NCBI RefSeq assembly: GCF_029892045.1
Contig: NZ_CP120368.1
Span: forward strand, 1,548,001-1,612,000
Direction of reading: 5' to 3'
DNA: 64,000 nt
Source: Sinorhizobium numidicum
GTDB lineage: Bacteria; Pseudomonadota; Alphaproteobacteria; Rhizobiales; Rhizobiaceae
The notes beneath the pieces were generated by a model. The model saw only the letters and a program-made list of their open reading frames with translations, was not told the DNA's origin and did no database searches. Shown here piece by piece: positions 45,281 through 53,969 of the stretch (position 1 is the first letter of the stretch; each line of letters begins with the position of its first letter). A program made the position numbers and the translations under genes.

Positions 45281-45940
45281 ATGAACTTCGAAGCAGCGCG
45301 CACTAAGATGGTGGACAATCAGATCCGGACCACGGATGTGACGTCCCATTCGATACTGTCTGCGTTTCTCTCGGTGCCGCGCGAGGAATTCGTGCCCGCC
45401 AAGATGAAGGAACTCGCCTATATCGACGCCGATATCCAACTCGTCGGCGGTCCCGAGCCGCGTTACCTGATGGAACCGTCGCCGCTGGCGAAGCTGCTGC
45501 AGCTCGCCGAAATCTCCAAATCCGACGTAGTTCTCGAAATCGGCTGCGGCACCGGCTACGCATCGGCCCTGCTGTCGCTGATTGCCGGCTCCGTAGTTGC
45601 GCTGGAAAGCGATGAAACGCTGGCCGCCACGGCGACCGCGACGCTGGCTCGCCTGGGCTATGACAATATCGCAGTCGTAATCGGCGATCTTGCCCAAGGG
45701 TATCCGGCAGAAGCGCCCTACGACGTGATTTTCATCAACGGGGCCGTCGAGATGATTCCTGCCGCCCTTTTCGAGCAGCTTCGCGACGGCGGCCGCCTTG
45801 TGGCTGTTGAAGGGTTTGGTAACGCATCGCGTGCTAAACTCCATGTGCGAGAAAACGGCAGGACGTCGAAGCGATCTGACTTCAATACGGCCGTGAAGCC
45901 GCTTCCCGGCTTCCGTCGTGAGCGGTCATTTGTTTTTTGA
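45281..45940 (+). CDS. pcm: Protein-L-isoaspartate O-methyltransferase
   Basis: The 219-residue SAM-dependent enzyme repairs isoaspartyl residues in aged proteins. It has the PCMT N-terminal region (NFEAARTKMVDNQIRTTDVTSH), motif I VLEIGCGTGYASALLSLIAG near residue 87, and YDVIFINGAVE as a post-motif block. The normal catalytic-region serine/threonine of E. coli PCMT is not clearly conserved, as in many alphaproteobacterial relatives, so actual isoaspartyl activity is probable but not certain. The ATG follows AGGGCAGTACC. tolC lies 287 bp downstream. Confidence 0.88.
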   Translation: MNFEAARTKMVDNQIRTTDVTSHSILSAFLSVPREEFVPAKMKELAYIDADIQLVGGPEPRYLMEPSPLAKLLQLAEISKSDVVLEIGCGTGYASALLSLIAGSVVALESDETLAATATATLARLGYDNIAVVIGDLAQGYPAEAPYDVIFINGAVEMIPAALFEQLRDGGRLVAVEGFGNASRAKLHVRENGRTSKRSDFNTAVKPLPGFRRERSFVF

Positions 45941-45994
45941 AGTGCCTCCTATTGAGGTAGCTCAGCATATGAGTGTTGAAGCTAAAACTGCAAT

Positions 45995-46010
45995 GTTGCC
46001 AATTGGCAAC
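45995..46010. promoter_or_regulatory. Perfect 16-bp palindrome GTTGCCAATTGGCAAC upstream of tolC
   Basis: The dyad lies 217 bp before tolC in the pcm-tolC gap. Perfect 16-mers of this form are typical of TetR-, MarR- or LysR-type operators. The regulator is not encoded nearby. Confidence 0.55.
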
Positions 46011-46149
46011 GTATTACCTGTTTCTTTTTGAAATGCCTGCGTAGAGTGCCAGTGGACAGTTGTCGTAAGGCCGAATCCGGGTTTCAAAGAGCATGGAAGT
46101 GGTGATTTGCCCGCCAGTGGGTGGCGCGGGCATCATTGCAGTGGTTTGA

Positions 46150-46178
46150 GCGGGTCGCCCATAATGGGCTTGACCCGC
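46150..46178 (+). promoter_or_regulatory. Large hairpin in the tolC leader
   Basis: A nearly continuous stem (GCGGGTC with GACCCGC, then GCCCAT with ATGGGC, a TT bulge) lies 50 bp before tolC. It could be a transcription or translation attenuator or an RNA-stability element. Confidence 0.45.
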
Positions 46179-46227
46179 CGGAAATTACGGGGCGCGCATT
46201 TGCCTGTCCCGGCTGATCGGAGGGAAG

Positions 46228-47598
46228 ATGGTGTCGATTGTCCGCAAAGCAGCCTTGTGGGCGGCTGTCTCGACCAGTGTGCTGCTCGCGCCGCACGCCG
46301 TACTCGCGGAGACGATCTTCGGGGCTATGGCAAAGGCCTATGCGAACAACCCGGATCTCAATGCTGCGCGCGCCGGCCTTCGCGCCACCGACGAAGGAGT
46401 CCCGATCGCCAAATCGGCCTTCCGGCCGCAGATTGCCGCGTCGGCGACGGGCACGCTAACCCGCACCGACATCGAGAAAACGGGCACGCGCGATTTTCAC
46501 AGTGGACAGATCGGCATCAGCGTTACCCAGATGATTTTTGACGGGTTTCAGACGCTGAATAACGTCAGAGCCGCCGAATCGACTGTTTTTTCCAGCCGCG
46601 AAACGCTGAAGGCGAATGAAATCCAGATCCTCCTGGCTGCAGCGCAGGCTTACGCGAATATCGCCCGCGACCAGCAGATCGTCTCCATCCGCCGCCAGAA
46701 CCTGGCCTTCCTTCGGGAACAGTTGAACGCCTCACAGGCGCGCCTCGAAGTGGGCGAGGGCACCCGTACGGACGTGAGCCAGGCGGAAGCCGAGCTGGCA
46801 AATGCGCAATCGCTGCTCGTCAGTGCAATAGCGCAGTTGAAGCAGAGCGAAGCGGTCTATGTACAGATCGTGGGCGCGACGCCCACGGGAATCAGGCAGC
46901 CGGCGCCGGCGAACAAGGCCATGCCGAGATCTCTCGATCAGGCGGTGGCAACGGGGCTGCGTGAAAATCCGCAGATTCTGGCTGCGCAATATGCGGTCGA
47001 CACGGCTGGCTTCCGGGTGAAGTCGGCCGAGGGCACGATGCTGCCGGGCGTCGTCCTTCAGGGTGCAGTCACGCGCAACACCGGCAACGTCGGCACCGGC
47101 CTCGACGACACAACGGCAAGCATAACAGCTCGTGTTGAGGTGCCAATCTACCAGGGCGGCATCGAATACGGCCAGGTACGCCAGGCGAAAGAAACTTTGG
47201 GCCAGCAACGCATCCTCGTCGATTCGGCGCGCGCGTCGGTCCAGCAGACGGTCGTCACGGCGCATGCCCAACTCGAGGCTGCATTGGCCCGAATCACGGC
47301 AAGCAGATCGCAGATCTCCGCGGCGGAACTCGCGCTTGCCGGTGTCATCGAAGAGCGGAAAGTCGGCCAGCGCACGACGCTCGACGTGCTCGACGCGCAG
47401 CAGACGGTGTTGGATGCACAGGAGTCGCTCGCTTCGGCCCGGCGTGATGCGGTCGTCGCAAGCTACTCCCTGCTCGCGGCCATGGGCCGTTTGACGGTCA
47501 GGACGCAGGGTCTCCAGGTCGCGGAATACCGCTCTGAAGAGCACTACGAGGCCGTCAAGGACAAGTGGTTCGGCCTGCGCACGGTCGACGGCCGCTAA
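46228..47598 (+). CDS. tolC: TolC-family outer membrane channel protein
   Basis: The 456-residue outer-membrane export duct has a signal sequence (MVSIVRKAALWAAVSTSVLL to HAVLA). Two OEP repeats follow, each with long coiled-coil helices (for example ARLEVGEGTRTDVSQAEAEL and EERKVGQRTTLDVLDAQQ). These repeated R-V-G-x-x-T-x-x-D-V motifs mark the alpha-helical barrel turns. TolC works with RND pumps and type I secretion; in S. meliloti it is needed for exoprotein and exopolysaccharide-related export and symbiosis (established). The ATG follows GGAGGGAAG. The leader has a palindrome and hairpin. Confidence 0.95.
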   Translation: MVSIVRKAALWAAVSTSVLLAPHAVLAETIFGAMAKAYANNPDLNAARAGLRATDEGVPIAKSAFRPQIAASATGTLTRTDIEKTGTRDFHSGQIGISVTQMIFDGFQTLNNVRAAESTVFSSRETLKANEIQILLAAAQAYANIARDQQIVSIRRQNLAFLREQLNASQARLEVGEGTRTDVSQAEAELANAQSLLVSAIAQLKQSEAVYVQIVGATPTGIRQPAPANKAMPRSLDQAVATGLRENPQILAAQYAVDTAGFRVKSAEGTMLPGVVLQGAVTRNTGNVGTGLDDTTASITARVEVPIYQGGIEYGQVRQAKETLGQQRILVDSARASVQQTVVTAHAQLEAALARITASRSQISAAELALAGVIEERKVGQRTTLDVLDAQQTVLDAQESLASARRDAVVASYSLLAAMGRLTVRTQGLQVAEYRSEEHYEAVKDKWFGLRTVDGR

Positions 47599-47610
47599 AA
47601 GCGCGAATGC

Positions 47611-47710
47611 TTCTAGCCCCGTGCGTCTTTTTCAGACGCACGGGGCTATAACACTTTGAAGTGCTGCATGATTTATCCTTAAATCGCATCGATTTAAGAT
47701 ACCACGCAGT
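47611..47710 (-). repeat. RIME-like palindromic repeat, inverted copy, doubling as tolC terminator
   Basis: Read on the minus strand it has module A (CTTAAATCG/CGATTTAAG), module B (CAGCACTTCAAAGTGTTA) and module C. Module C is a 15-bp perfect stem (47614-47628 with 47634-47648, GC-rich) right after tolC, so it probably ends tolC transcription. Confidence 0.8.
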
Positions 47711-47871
47711 GAAGCGGCGGCACGATCTCTGCCCCGAAAAACAAATCTGTGCAACAATTCCTGGGGTTGATTCGCGGCGTTTGTTTCGCCCGCGAACTCA
47801 CCTAAGGTTTGTTTGAAATCGGCACACGGAGATTTTCGATCCGTGCTTGTCCGCACCAAACGGGGATTGAA

Positions 47872-48672
47872 ATGGCACAGCTCAATGTCGCGCGTGAACC
47901 TTCGATGGATGAGATTCTGGCATCCATTCGCAAGATCATCGAGAACAACGAGCCAGGGCCGACCGGAGCCTCTGGCCGGCAAGCATTCGAAGATGAAGCG
48001 GAAGACGAGATCGAGTTGACCATCGACTCGGAAATCGAGGCCGCCGCCTTCAGCCGGAGCGAAACGCGGATCTCGCCAAGCACGCCCTCCTCGGATGCGG
48101 CAAACGGCGGGAATGCTCCTGTTCCTGAAACACCGCCGCCGGCGCCGCTTTCGCTTGCCGATGTCGCGGCCAGGGTCAGGGCTGCATCCGAGCGCCACGC
48201 CGTAAGCTATGCTTCGAAGGACGAACCCGGCATGGAGGGAGCGGAGCCGGTGCGTCCGGTAAAGGATAGCCCGATGATCACGTCCCGCATGGCGGCGATT
48301 TCGTCCCCGATGACGACGGAGACAAGCGCGACCTTGTCGAACGGCGCTCCGCTGCATCACGTTGCTGCGGATCCGGCGCAGGCGGAATCCGAGCCGCCAA
48401 TCTCCTTCCAATCCGCTGTCGGGGAGGAGACGGCGGAATCGGAGCAAGGGGCCGATGCAATCGTTTCCCCGGCTGTCAGCCGCCAGGTGGCGCGTGCCTT
48501 CGACGATCTGGCGCATGCGGTCGAGCAGGGACCACGGCGCTCCTTCGATGAAATTGCCGAAGCCATGCTCCGTCCGATGCTGCAGGAGTGGCTGGACGAT
48601 AATCTGCCTAAGCTGGTCGAACGGCTGGTGCGCGAGGAAATCGAGCGCGTTGCCCGCGGCCCGCGGCGCTGA
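47872..48672 (+). CDS. popZ: PopZ-like polar organizing protein (DUF2497)
   Basis: The 266-residue protein has the PopZ architecture. An N-terminal helix, REPSMDEILASIRKIIENNE (about 8-27), is followed by a long acidic and proline-rich disordered middle (30-200). A C-terminal helical oligomerisation region then contains LRPMLQEWLDDNLPKLVERL. In Caulobacter and Agrobacterium PopZ forms a polar condensate that anchors ParB-parS centromeres and recruits cell-cycle proteins. The start at 47872 (MAQLNVAREPS) is chosen by homology; the upstream frame is not family-like. It is flanked by two RIME-like repeats in opposite orientation. Confidence 0.88.
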   Translation: MAQLNVAREPSMDEILASIRKIIENNEPGPTGASGRQAFEDEAEDEIELTIDSEIEAAAFSRSETRISPSTPSSDAANGGNAPVPETPPPAPLSLADVAARVRAASERHAVSYASKDEPGMEGAEPVRPVKDSPMITSRMAAISSPMTTETSATLSNGAPLHHVAADPAQAESEPPISFQSAVGEETAESEQGADAIVSPAVSRQVARAFDDLAHAVEQGPRRSFDEIAEAMLRPMLQEWLDDNLPKLVERLVREEIERVARGPRR

Positions 48673-48756
48673 GGCACCTCCGAGGCGCCGCTTGTCCGAT
48701 CGTCGGCCGCGGCGACCTTGAATTGAATCAACTCAAATTCGTCGTGATCTGCTACA

Positions 48757-48860
48757 GTATGGTTCCTTAAATCGGAACTGATTTAAGGATGAAACGATGC
48801 AGCAGTTTAAAATGCTATGGCGATCTCTGTGCGTCTGAAAAGACGCACAGCGCTGTAGGA
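48757..48860 (+). repeat. RIME-like palindromic repeat, best-preserved copy
   Basis: Module A is TCCTTAAATC (48764-48773) with GATTTAAGGA (48780-48789). Module B is GCAGCAGTTTAAAATGCTAT. Module C is CTGTGCGTCT (48827-48836), a GAAA loop and AGACGCACAG (48841-48850), followed by CGCTGTAGG. It separates popZ from valS. Confidence 0.85.
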
Positions 48861-48968
48861 TGAGAGCCGCGTTCGCGATGGTCTGCGGCTTTTTTTCCGT
48901 TTGTGTTGACTTGCGATGGGCCTTCCGGTTTACCAACGCTGACATCAATCTCAAAAATTGGCCAAAAA

Positions 48969-51812
48969 ATGCTTGATAAGACCTACGATTCCGCATCCGT
49001 CGACCCGCGTATTGCCAAGAAGTGGGACGAAGAAAACGCGTTTCGTGCGGGCGCTGGCGCAAAGCCTGGCGCCGAGGCTTTCTGCATCGTGATCCCGCCG
49101 CCGAACGTCACGGGCTCGCTGCATATGGGCCATGCGCTCAACAATACGCTGCAGGACATCCTGGTACGCTTCGAGCGCATGCGCGGCAAGGATGTCCTCT
49201 GGCAGCCAGGCATGGACCACGCCGGCATCGCGACGCAAATGGTTGTGGAACGCCAGCTTGCCGAGCGGCAGCTTCCCGGCCGCCGCGCGCTGGGGCGCGA
49301 GGCTTTCGTCGAAAAGGTCTGGGAGTGGAAGGCCGAGTCCGGCGGGCTTATCTTCAACCAGTTGAAGCGGCTCGGCGCGTCCTGCGACTGGTCCCGCGAA
49401 CGTTTCACGATGGATGAGGGCCTTTCCGAAGCCGTCATCGAAGTTTTTGTCAGCCTCTACAAGGAGGGGCTAATCTATCGCGACACGCGCCTGGTCAATT
49501 GGGACCCGAAGCTGCAGACGGCGATATCAGACATCGAAGTCGAGCAGGTCGAGGTTAATGGTCATCTTTGGCATTTGCGCTACCCGCTCGAAGAGGGCGT
49601 CACCTACCGGCATCCGGTTGCCTTCGATGAAAACGGCAACGCCACGGAATGGGAGACCCGCGATTATCTGGTCGTTGCGACGACGCGTCCGGAGACGATG
49701 CTTGGCGACACGGGCGTTGCCGTTCATCCGGACGACGCCCGTTACAAGGGAATTGTGGGCAAGCATGTGATCCTGCCGATCGTCGGACGTCGCATTCCGA
49801 TCGTCGCCGACGAATACCCGGATCCGACGACCGGCACCGGCGCAGTCAAGATGACGCCGGCCCATGACTTCAATGATTTCGAGGTGGGCAAGCGGAGGGG
49901 GCTCCGCCAGGTCAATGTCTTGACGCCGGACGGACGCGTTACGATCAAGAATAATGAGGATTTCCTGGAGGGCCTTGATCATCCGGCGGCCCTGCATGGC
50001 GCCTGGGACCAGTTGGAGGGCAAGGACCGGTTCGAGGCTCGCAAGCTGATTGTCGAGATCCTCGAGGAAGCCGGTCTCGTCGACCATATCGAGCCGCACA
50101 AGCATACGGTGCCGCACGGCGATCGCGGCGGCGTCCCGATCGAGCCGCGCCTGACCGAACAATGGTACGTCGATGCCAAGACACTGGCAAAACCGGCCAT
50201 TGCCGCCGTCAGGGAAGGGCGGACGACCTTCGTCCCGAAGAACTGGGAGAAGACCTATTTCGAATGGATGGAGAACATTCAGCCCTGGTGTATTTCGCGC
50301 CAGCTCTGGTGGGGCCATCAGATCCCTGCATGGTATGGTCCGGATGGACAGGTTTTCGTCGAGAGGACCGAGGAAGAAGCGCTGCATGCGGCGATTCAGC
50401 ATTACCTGGCACATGAAGGGCCGATGAAGGCCTACGTCGAAGATCTTCTCGAAAACTTCAAGCCGGGTGAAGTCCTGACACGGGACGAGGATGTGCTCGA
50501 CACGTGGTTCTCGTCGGCGCTTTGGCCTTTCTCGACGCTAGGCTGGCCGAAAGAAACGCCGGAGCTCGAAAAATACTACCAGACCGACGTTCTGGTAACG
50601 GGCTTCGACATCATCTTCTTCTGGGTCGCCCGCATGATGATGATGGGCCTTCACTTCATGAAGGACGCCGATGGCACGCCGGTCGAACCCTTCCATACCG
50701 TTTACGTCCATGCGCTCGTTCGCGACAAGAACGGGCAGAAGATGTCGAAATCGAAGGGCAACGTCATCGATCCATTGGAATTGATGGACGAATACGGCGC
50801 CGACGCGTTGCGCTTCACCCTTGCCATCATGGCCGCACAAGGGCGAGACGTGAAGCTCGATCCCGCCCGCATAGCCGGTTATCGCAACTTCGGCACCAAG
50901 CTTTGGAATGCCACGCGCTTTGCCGAGATGAACGGCGTGACGAGCAGTGAAGGCTTCATTCCCGAAGCTGCCTCGCTGACCGTCAATCGCTGGATCCTGA
51001 CGGAACTTTCGCGCACGATCCGTGACGCGACCGAGGCGATCGAGAGCTACCGGTTCAATGAAGCGGCCGGAAGTCTCTACCGCTTCGTATGGAACCAGTT
51101 CTGCGATTGGTACCTCGAATTGCTGAAGCCGGTTTTCAACGGTGACGACGAGGCAGCCAAACTCGAGTCGCAGGGCTGCGTCGCCTATGTCCTCGATGAG
51201 ATCTATAAGCTGTTGCACCCGTTCATGCCCTTCATGACTGAAGAGCTCTGGTGGCAAACCGAAAGCGAGGGGCGCACGCGCGACACATTGCTGTGCCACG
51301 CCGAATGGCCTTCCGCCTTTTACGCTGACGACGACGCCGCGGACGAAATCAACTGGCTGATCGATCTCGTGTCGGGTATTCGTTCGGTGCGCGCGGAAAT
51401 GAACGTTCCCCCGGCCGCGACGGCGCCGCTGGTGATCGTCGGGGCGAACGGACTGACGAGCGAACGGCTGGACCGGCATGCATCCGCGATCAAGCGCCTG
51501 GCTAGGGTGGAGAGCATCGAGCATGCGGCGGTGGCGCCGCGCGGCAGCGCCCAGCTCGTCGTCGGCGAAGCGACGGCCTGCCTTCCGCTCGGCAACTTGA
51601 TCGACCTAGCGGCGGAAAAGTCGCGGCTGGAAAAGGCGATAGCCAAGGTCGAGGCTGAACGGGAGAGAATTCTTAGCAAGCTCGCCAACGAAAAATTCGT
51701 CGCCAACGCAAAGGCTGAACTGGTCGAGGCGGAACGCGAGCGACTGGTGGAGCTCGATCTGCAAAAGGATTCGCTGGGCGTGGCCCTCCGCCGCGTGGCG
51801 GAAGCGGGCTGA
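48969..51812 (+). CDS. valS: Valine-tRNA ligase
   Basis: The 947-residue class Ia synthetase has the HIGH-type motif HMGH at residues 52-55 (PPNVTGSLHMGHALN) and KMSKS near 591-595. An editing domain lies between them, and an anticodon-binding domain and C-terminal coiled coil (AAEKSRLEKAIAKVEAERE) complete the normal ValRS layout. The ATG at 48969 begins MLDKTYDSASVDPRIAKKWDEE, the standard N-terminus; upstream in-frame TTG codons are rejected. A strong hairpin terminator follows. Confidence 0.97.
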   Translation: MLDKTYDSASVDPRIAKKWDEENAFRAGAGAKPGAEAFCIVIPPPNVTGSLHMGHALNNTLQDILVRFERMRGKDVLWQPGMDHAGIATQMVVERQLAERQLPGRRALGREAFVEKVWEWKAESGGLIFNQLKRLGASCDWSRERFTMDEGLSEAVIEVFVSLYKEGLIYRDTRLVNWDPKLQTAISDIEVEQVEVNGHLWHLRYPLEEGVTYRHPVAFDENGNATEWETRDYLVVATTRPETMLGDTGVAVHPDDARYKGIVGKHVILPIVGRRIPIVADEYPDPTTGTGAVKMTPAHDFNDFEVGKRRGLRQVNVLTPDGRVTIKNNEDFLEGLDHPAALHGAWDQLEGKDRFEARKLIVEILEEAGLVDHIEPHKHTVPHGDRGGVPIEPRLTEQWYVDAKTLAKPAIAAVREGRTTFVPKNWEKTYFEWMENIQPWCISRQLWWGHQIPAWYGPDGQVFVERTEEEALHAAIQHYLAHEGPMKAYVEDLLENFKPGEVLTRDEDVLDTWFSSALWPFSTLGWPKETPELEKYYQTDVLVTGFDIIFFWVARMMMMGLHFMKDADGTPVEPFHTVYVHALVRDKNGQKMSKSKGNVIDPLELMDEYGADALRFTLAIMAAQGRDVKLDPARIAGYRNFGTKLWNATRFAEMNGVTSSEGFIPEAASLTVNRWILTELSRTIRDATEAIESYRFNEAAGSLYRFVWNQFCDWYLELLKPVFNGDDEAAKLESQGCVAYVLDEIYKLLHPFMPFMTEELWWQTESEGRTRDTLLCHAEWPSAFYADDDAADEINWLIDLVSGIRSVRAEMNVPPAATAPLVIVGANGLTSERLDRHASAIKRLARVESIEHAAVAPRGSAQLVVGEATACLPLGNLIDLAAEKSRLEKAIAKVEAERERILSKLANEKFVANAKAELVEAERERLVELDLQKDSLGVALRRVAEAG

Positions 51813-51839
51813 TTCCAGGCATTCCGGATGAATGTGCAG

Positions 51840-51861
51840 TCCGCGGCAGAAATGCCGCGGA
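51840..51861 (+). terminator. Terminator after valS
   Basis: A 9-bp perfect stem TCCGCGGCA/TGCCGCGGA with a GAAA tetraloop is followed by TTTCCTATTTTT. Confidence 0.88.
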
Positions 51862-51864
51862 TTT

Positions 51865-52253
51865 CCTATTTTTGTGGCGGCACTACCGAATCGGGCTTTG
51901 GGGCGAGCGACTGGATCCGGGCGCTACACGCATGGGTTTTGTTGATGGTCTTTCAAAGCCGCTGACCTCTGACGGATTGCAAAAAGCGATGTTGTTGTGT
52001 TGCGGTCACACACCGCGGCAGAAACAGAATTTTTTTTCAGCTAGGGCCCGAGTATTCCGCCCAGGCGGAACCTGATTCCAAAACTTTTCAAATTGTGTCT
52101 AGATTTTGAAATTCTTACGTAAATTTGAAGGCGGCTCTGCCGACCTTCGTCTCAAGTCGGCTATTTGCCAATTCACGCAATCGTGAGGATACTCCCCTCC
52201 AAGCGCGGCATGAGGTGGATTGCCGCATTCTGAAAGTGCAGGGGAGGAGCTGA
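51865..52253 (+). other. Upstream region of the FadL-type porin gene
   Basis: About 390 bp without a supported gene. A small hairpin TTCCGCC-ca-GGCGGAA lies at 52055-52070, followed by an AT-rich stretch (52075-52130) that probably holds the promoter, and GGGGAGGAG just before the ATG. A short open frame at 51872-52075 has no ribosome site or family match. Confidence 0.4.
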
Positions 52254-53501
52254 ATGGCTCGTAGTGGATTGAAGAAGGGCGTTCTGGCCGCGGTTACCGG
52301 GATGCTTGTGGCATCGGCTGCGCAGGCGGGGGGGCTTGAGCGCAGCGGCTATAATATCGATCTGCTGTTCGACCCATCGGATTATGCCGCCGAAGCGACG
52401 GCCACATATGTCAATCCGCAGCGCGAGCTCAAGAACGTTGAGGACATCAATCCCGCGAACGGCATTGGATCCAACGGGATCGGTGGCGGTAGCACAAGTG
52501 TTCGGGACACGGAAAGTTATTGGGCGCCCCGCATCGGTGTAAAGGCTGGTCTGGGTGACAGTATTGACTGTATGGCGGACTACTCGCAGCCTTGGGGCGC
52601 CCACACCAATCCTGGCAAGAACTGGATGGGGGCGAACGACAATATCGAAACGAAGGTCGAAAGTGATAACTACGCTGCGACGTGCTCCTACAAATGGGAC
52701 ATGGGACCGGGCGTGTTTCGCATCATCGGCGGCGCGTTCTATCAGGAAGTTGGCGGGTTTAAGGATCGCCTCGTAGCGCCGGCGGCTGCTGTTGCACCGC
52801 TTACCGGTATCGGTCGTCTCGAGCTTGAAGGCGATGGCTGGGGTTGGCGTACAGGTGTCGCCTACGAGATTCCCGAATACGCGATGCGCGCGAGTCTTGT
52901 TTACAACAGCAAGGTCGACCTGGATAATTTGTCCGGTTTTATTGACCTGACGCAGTTTGCATTTCCCACCCCGTTGGGCCCGATCAGGGGTACCAAGTAC
53001 GACGTCTCCGGCTTCGCCTCAATGCCAGACTCGCTGGAATTAAAGGTGCAGTCGGGTATCGCCCCGGGCTGGCTGGCATTCGGCTCGGTGAAGTGGACGG
53101 ATTGGAGCCAGTTGCAAGTCCTCAAATTCTGCCCTGCAACTGAAACACCGCTCACCCCGTGCACGAGCCTCGACCTACTCTATCGCGATGGTTGGACGGT
53201 TACCGGCGGTATCGGTCATAAATTCAACGATCAGTGGAGCGGAGCGGTCAGCCTCACCTGGGATCGCGGCACGAGTCAGGGCTATGGCACGCAGACCGAT
53301 ACTTGGACGGTCGGCACCGGCGTTTCCTACACTCCCACGCAGAATGTCGAACTTCGCCTCGCCGGCGTCGTCGGCATAATGACCAGTGGAAGTTCCGGCC
53401 CGGTCACCTTCGACGGCGAGGAGATTGGAAACGAGGTCACATACGACTTCGACAACGACTTCGTCGGAGCGATTTCAACTTCGTTAAAAGTCCGGTTCTG
53501 A
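52254..53501 (+). CDS. OMPP1/FadL/TodX family outer membrane transporter
   Basis: The 415-residue protein has a signal peptide (MARSGLKKGVLAAVTGMLVA to AAQA). The mature chain starts GGLERSGYNIDLLFDPSDYA, the FadL-type plug region. Repeated beta-strands follow, ending with the C-terminal aromatic LKVRF. Two cysteine pairs are visible (C107/C128, and C in FCPAT with C in TPCTS), unusual for porins and possibly disulfides. FadL homologues import long-chain fatty acids, and in S. meliloti one also admits long-chain acyl-homoserine lactones; whether this is that gene cannot be decided here. The ATG has GGGGAGGAG upstream, so expression may be high. Confidence 0.88.
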   Translation: MARSGLKKGVLAAVTGMLVASAAQAGGLERSGYNIDLLFDPSDYAAEATATYVNPQRELKNVEDINPANGIGSNGIGGGSTSVRDTESYWAPRIGVKAGLGDSIDCMADYSQPWGAHTNPGKNWMGANDNIETKVESDNYAATCSYKWDMGPGVFRIIGGAFYQEVGGFKDRLVAPAAAVAPLTGIGRLELEGDGWGWRTGVAYEIPEYAMRASLVYNSKVDLDNLSGFIDLTQFAFPTPLGPIRGTKYDVSGFASMPDSLELKVQSGIAPGWLAFGSVKWTDWSQLQVLKFCPATETPLTPCTSLDLLYRDGWTVTGGIGHKFNDQWSGAVSLTWDRGTSQGYGTQTDTWTVGTGVSYTPTQNVELRLAGVVGIMTSGSSGPVTFDGEEIGNEVTYDFDNDFVGAISTSLKVRF

Positions 53502-53522
53502 TCCCCCATTGAAGAATGTTCG

Positions 53523-53544
53523 AGGCCCGGTTTTTACCGGGCCT
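53523..53544 (+). terminator. Terminator after the FadL-type gene
   Basis: A 9-bp stem AGGCCCGGT/ACCGGGCCT with a TTTT loop is followed by TTCTCTTG. Confidence 0.85.
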
Positions 53545-53969
53545 TTCTCTTGTTGCCGGAGCTTTTGGGGTACGGCTTATGAGCGGTTGCGAATGTGACG
53601 ATTCAGCAACACATTTGCTGCTATGGTCTGGTAGTATCGGGACCGCGTCGGTTATGTCCATTTCCCGCCACAAAATGAGAGCAGCGATGATAGCGACAAA
53701 CGTGCGATCGAGTGCCGTGCCTGCGTTTGAGGTGATTTGAGTTTGTATGCTGTCATGACATCCCTTAGCAACTGGCATCGGACGTACGGTCGGGCCAAAC
53801 CCGGCCGTGCGGCAAGGGAATTCGTGTGGCGCGCGGGAACTTCCTCACGGAAATTCACGGGGGAAGTCCCTTCGATGAGCGCCCCGATGGCAAGCGACTG
53901 TGCAGGGATGAATGTTTGCAGCGGTGATGGGTTCGGCGTGGCCGGCTCGAACGGAAGAAGCTGATTGTG
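53545..53969 (+). promoter_or_regulatory. Long exoR upstream region with a leader hairpin
   Basis: The 425-bp region before exoR contains the 10-bp palindrome TGTCATGACA (53751-53760) and a hairpin at 53835-53870 (ACTTCC with GGAAGT, flanked by GGG/CCC). In S. meliloti ChvI binds the exoR promoter and activates it, forming a feedback loop (established). I cannot place a ChvI site with confidence. Confidence 0.45.

Noticed and set aside
51872..52075. Possible small gene of 67 codons between valS and the FadL-type gene
   Set aside because: No ribosome site, no family resemblance, and it starts inside the tail of the valS terminator region.
53516..53740. Possible small gene after the FadL-type gene
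   Set aside because: The start overlaps the terminator hairpin and the sequence resembles no protein I know.
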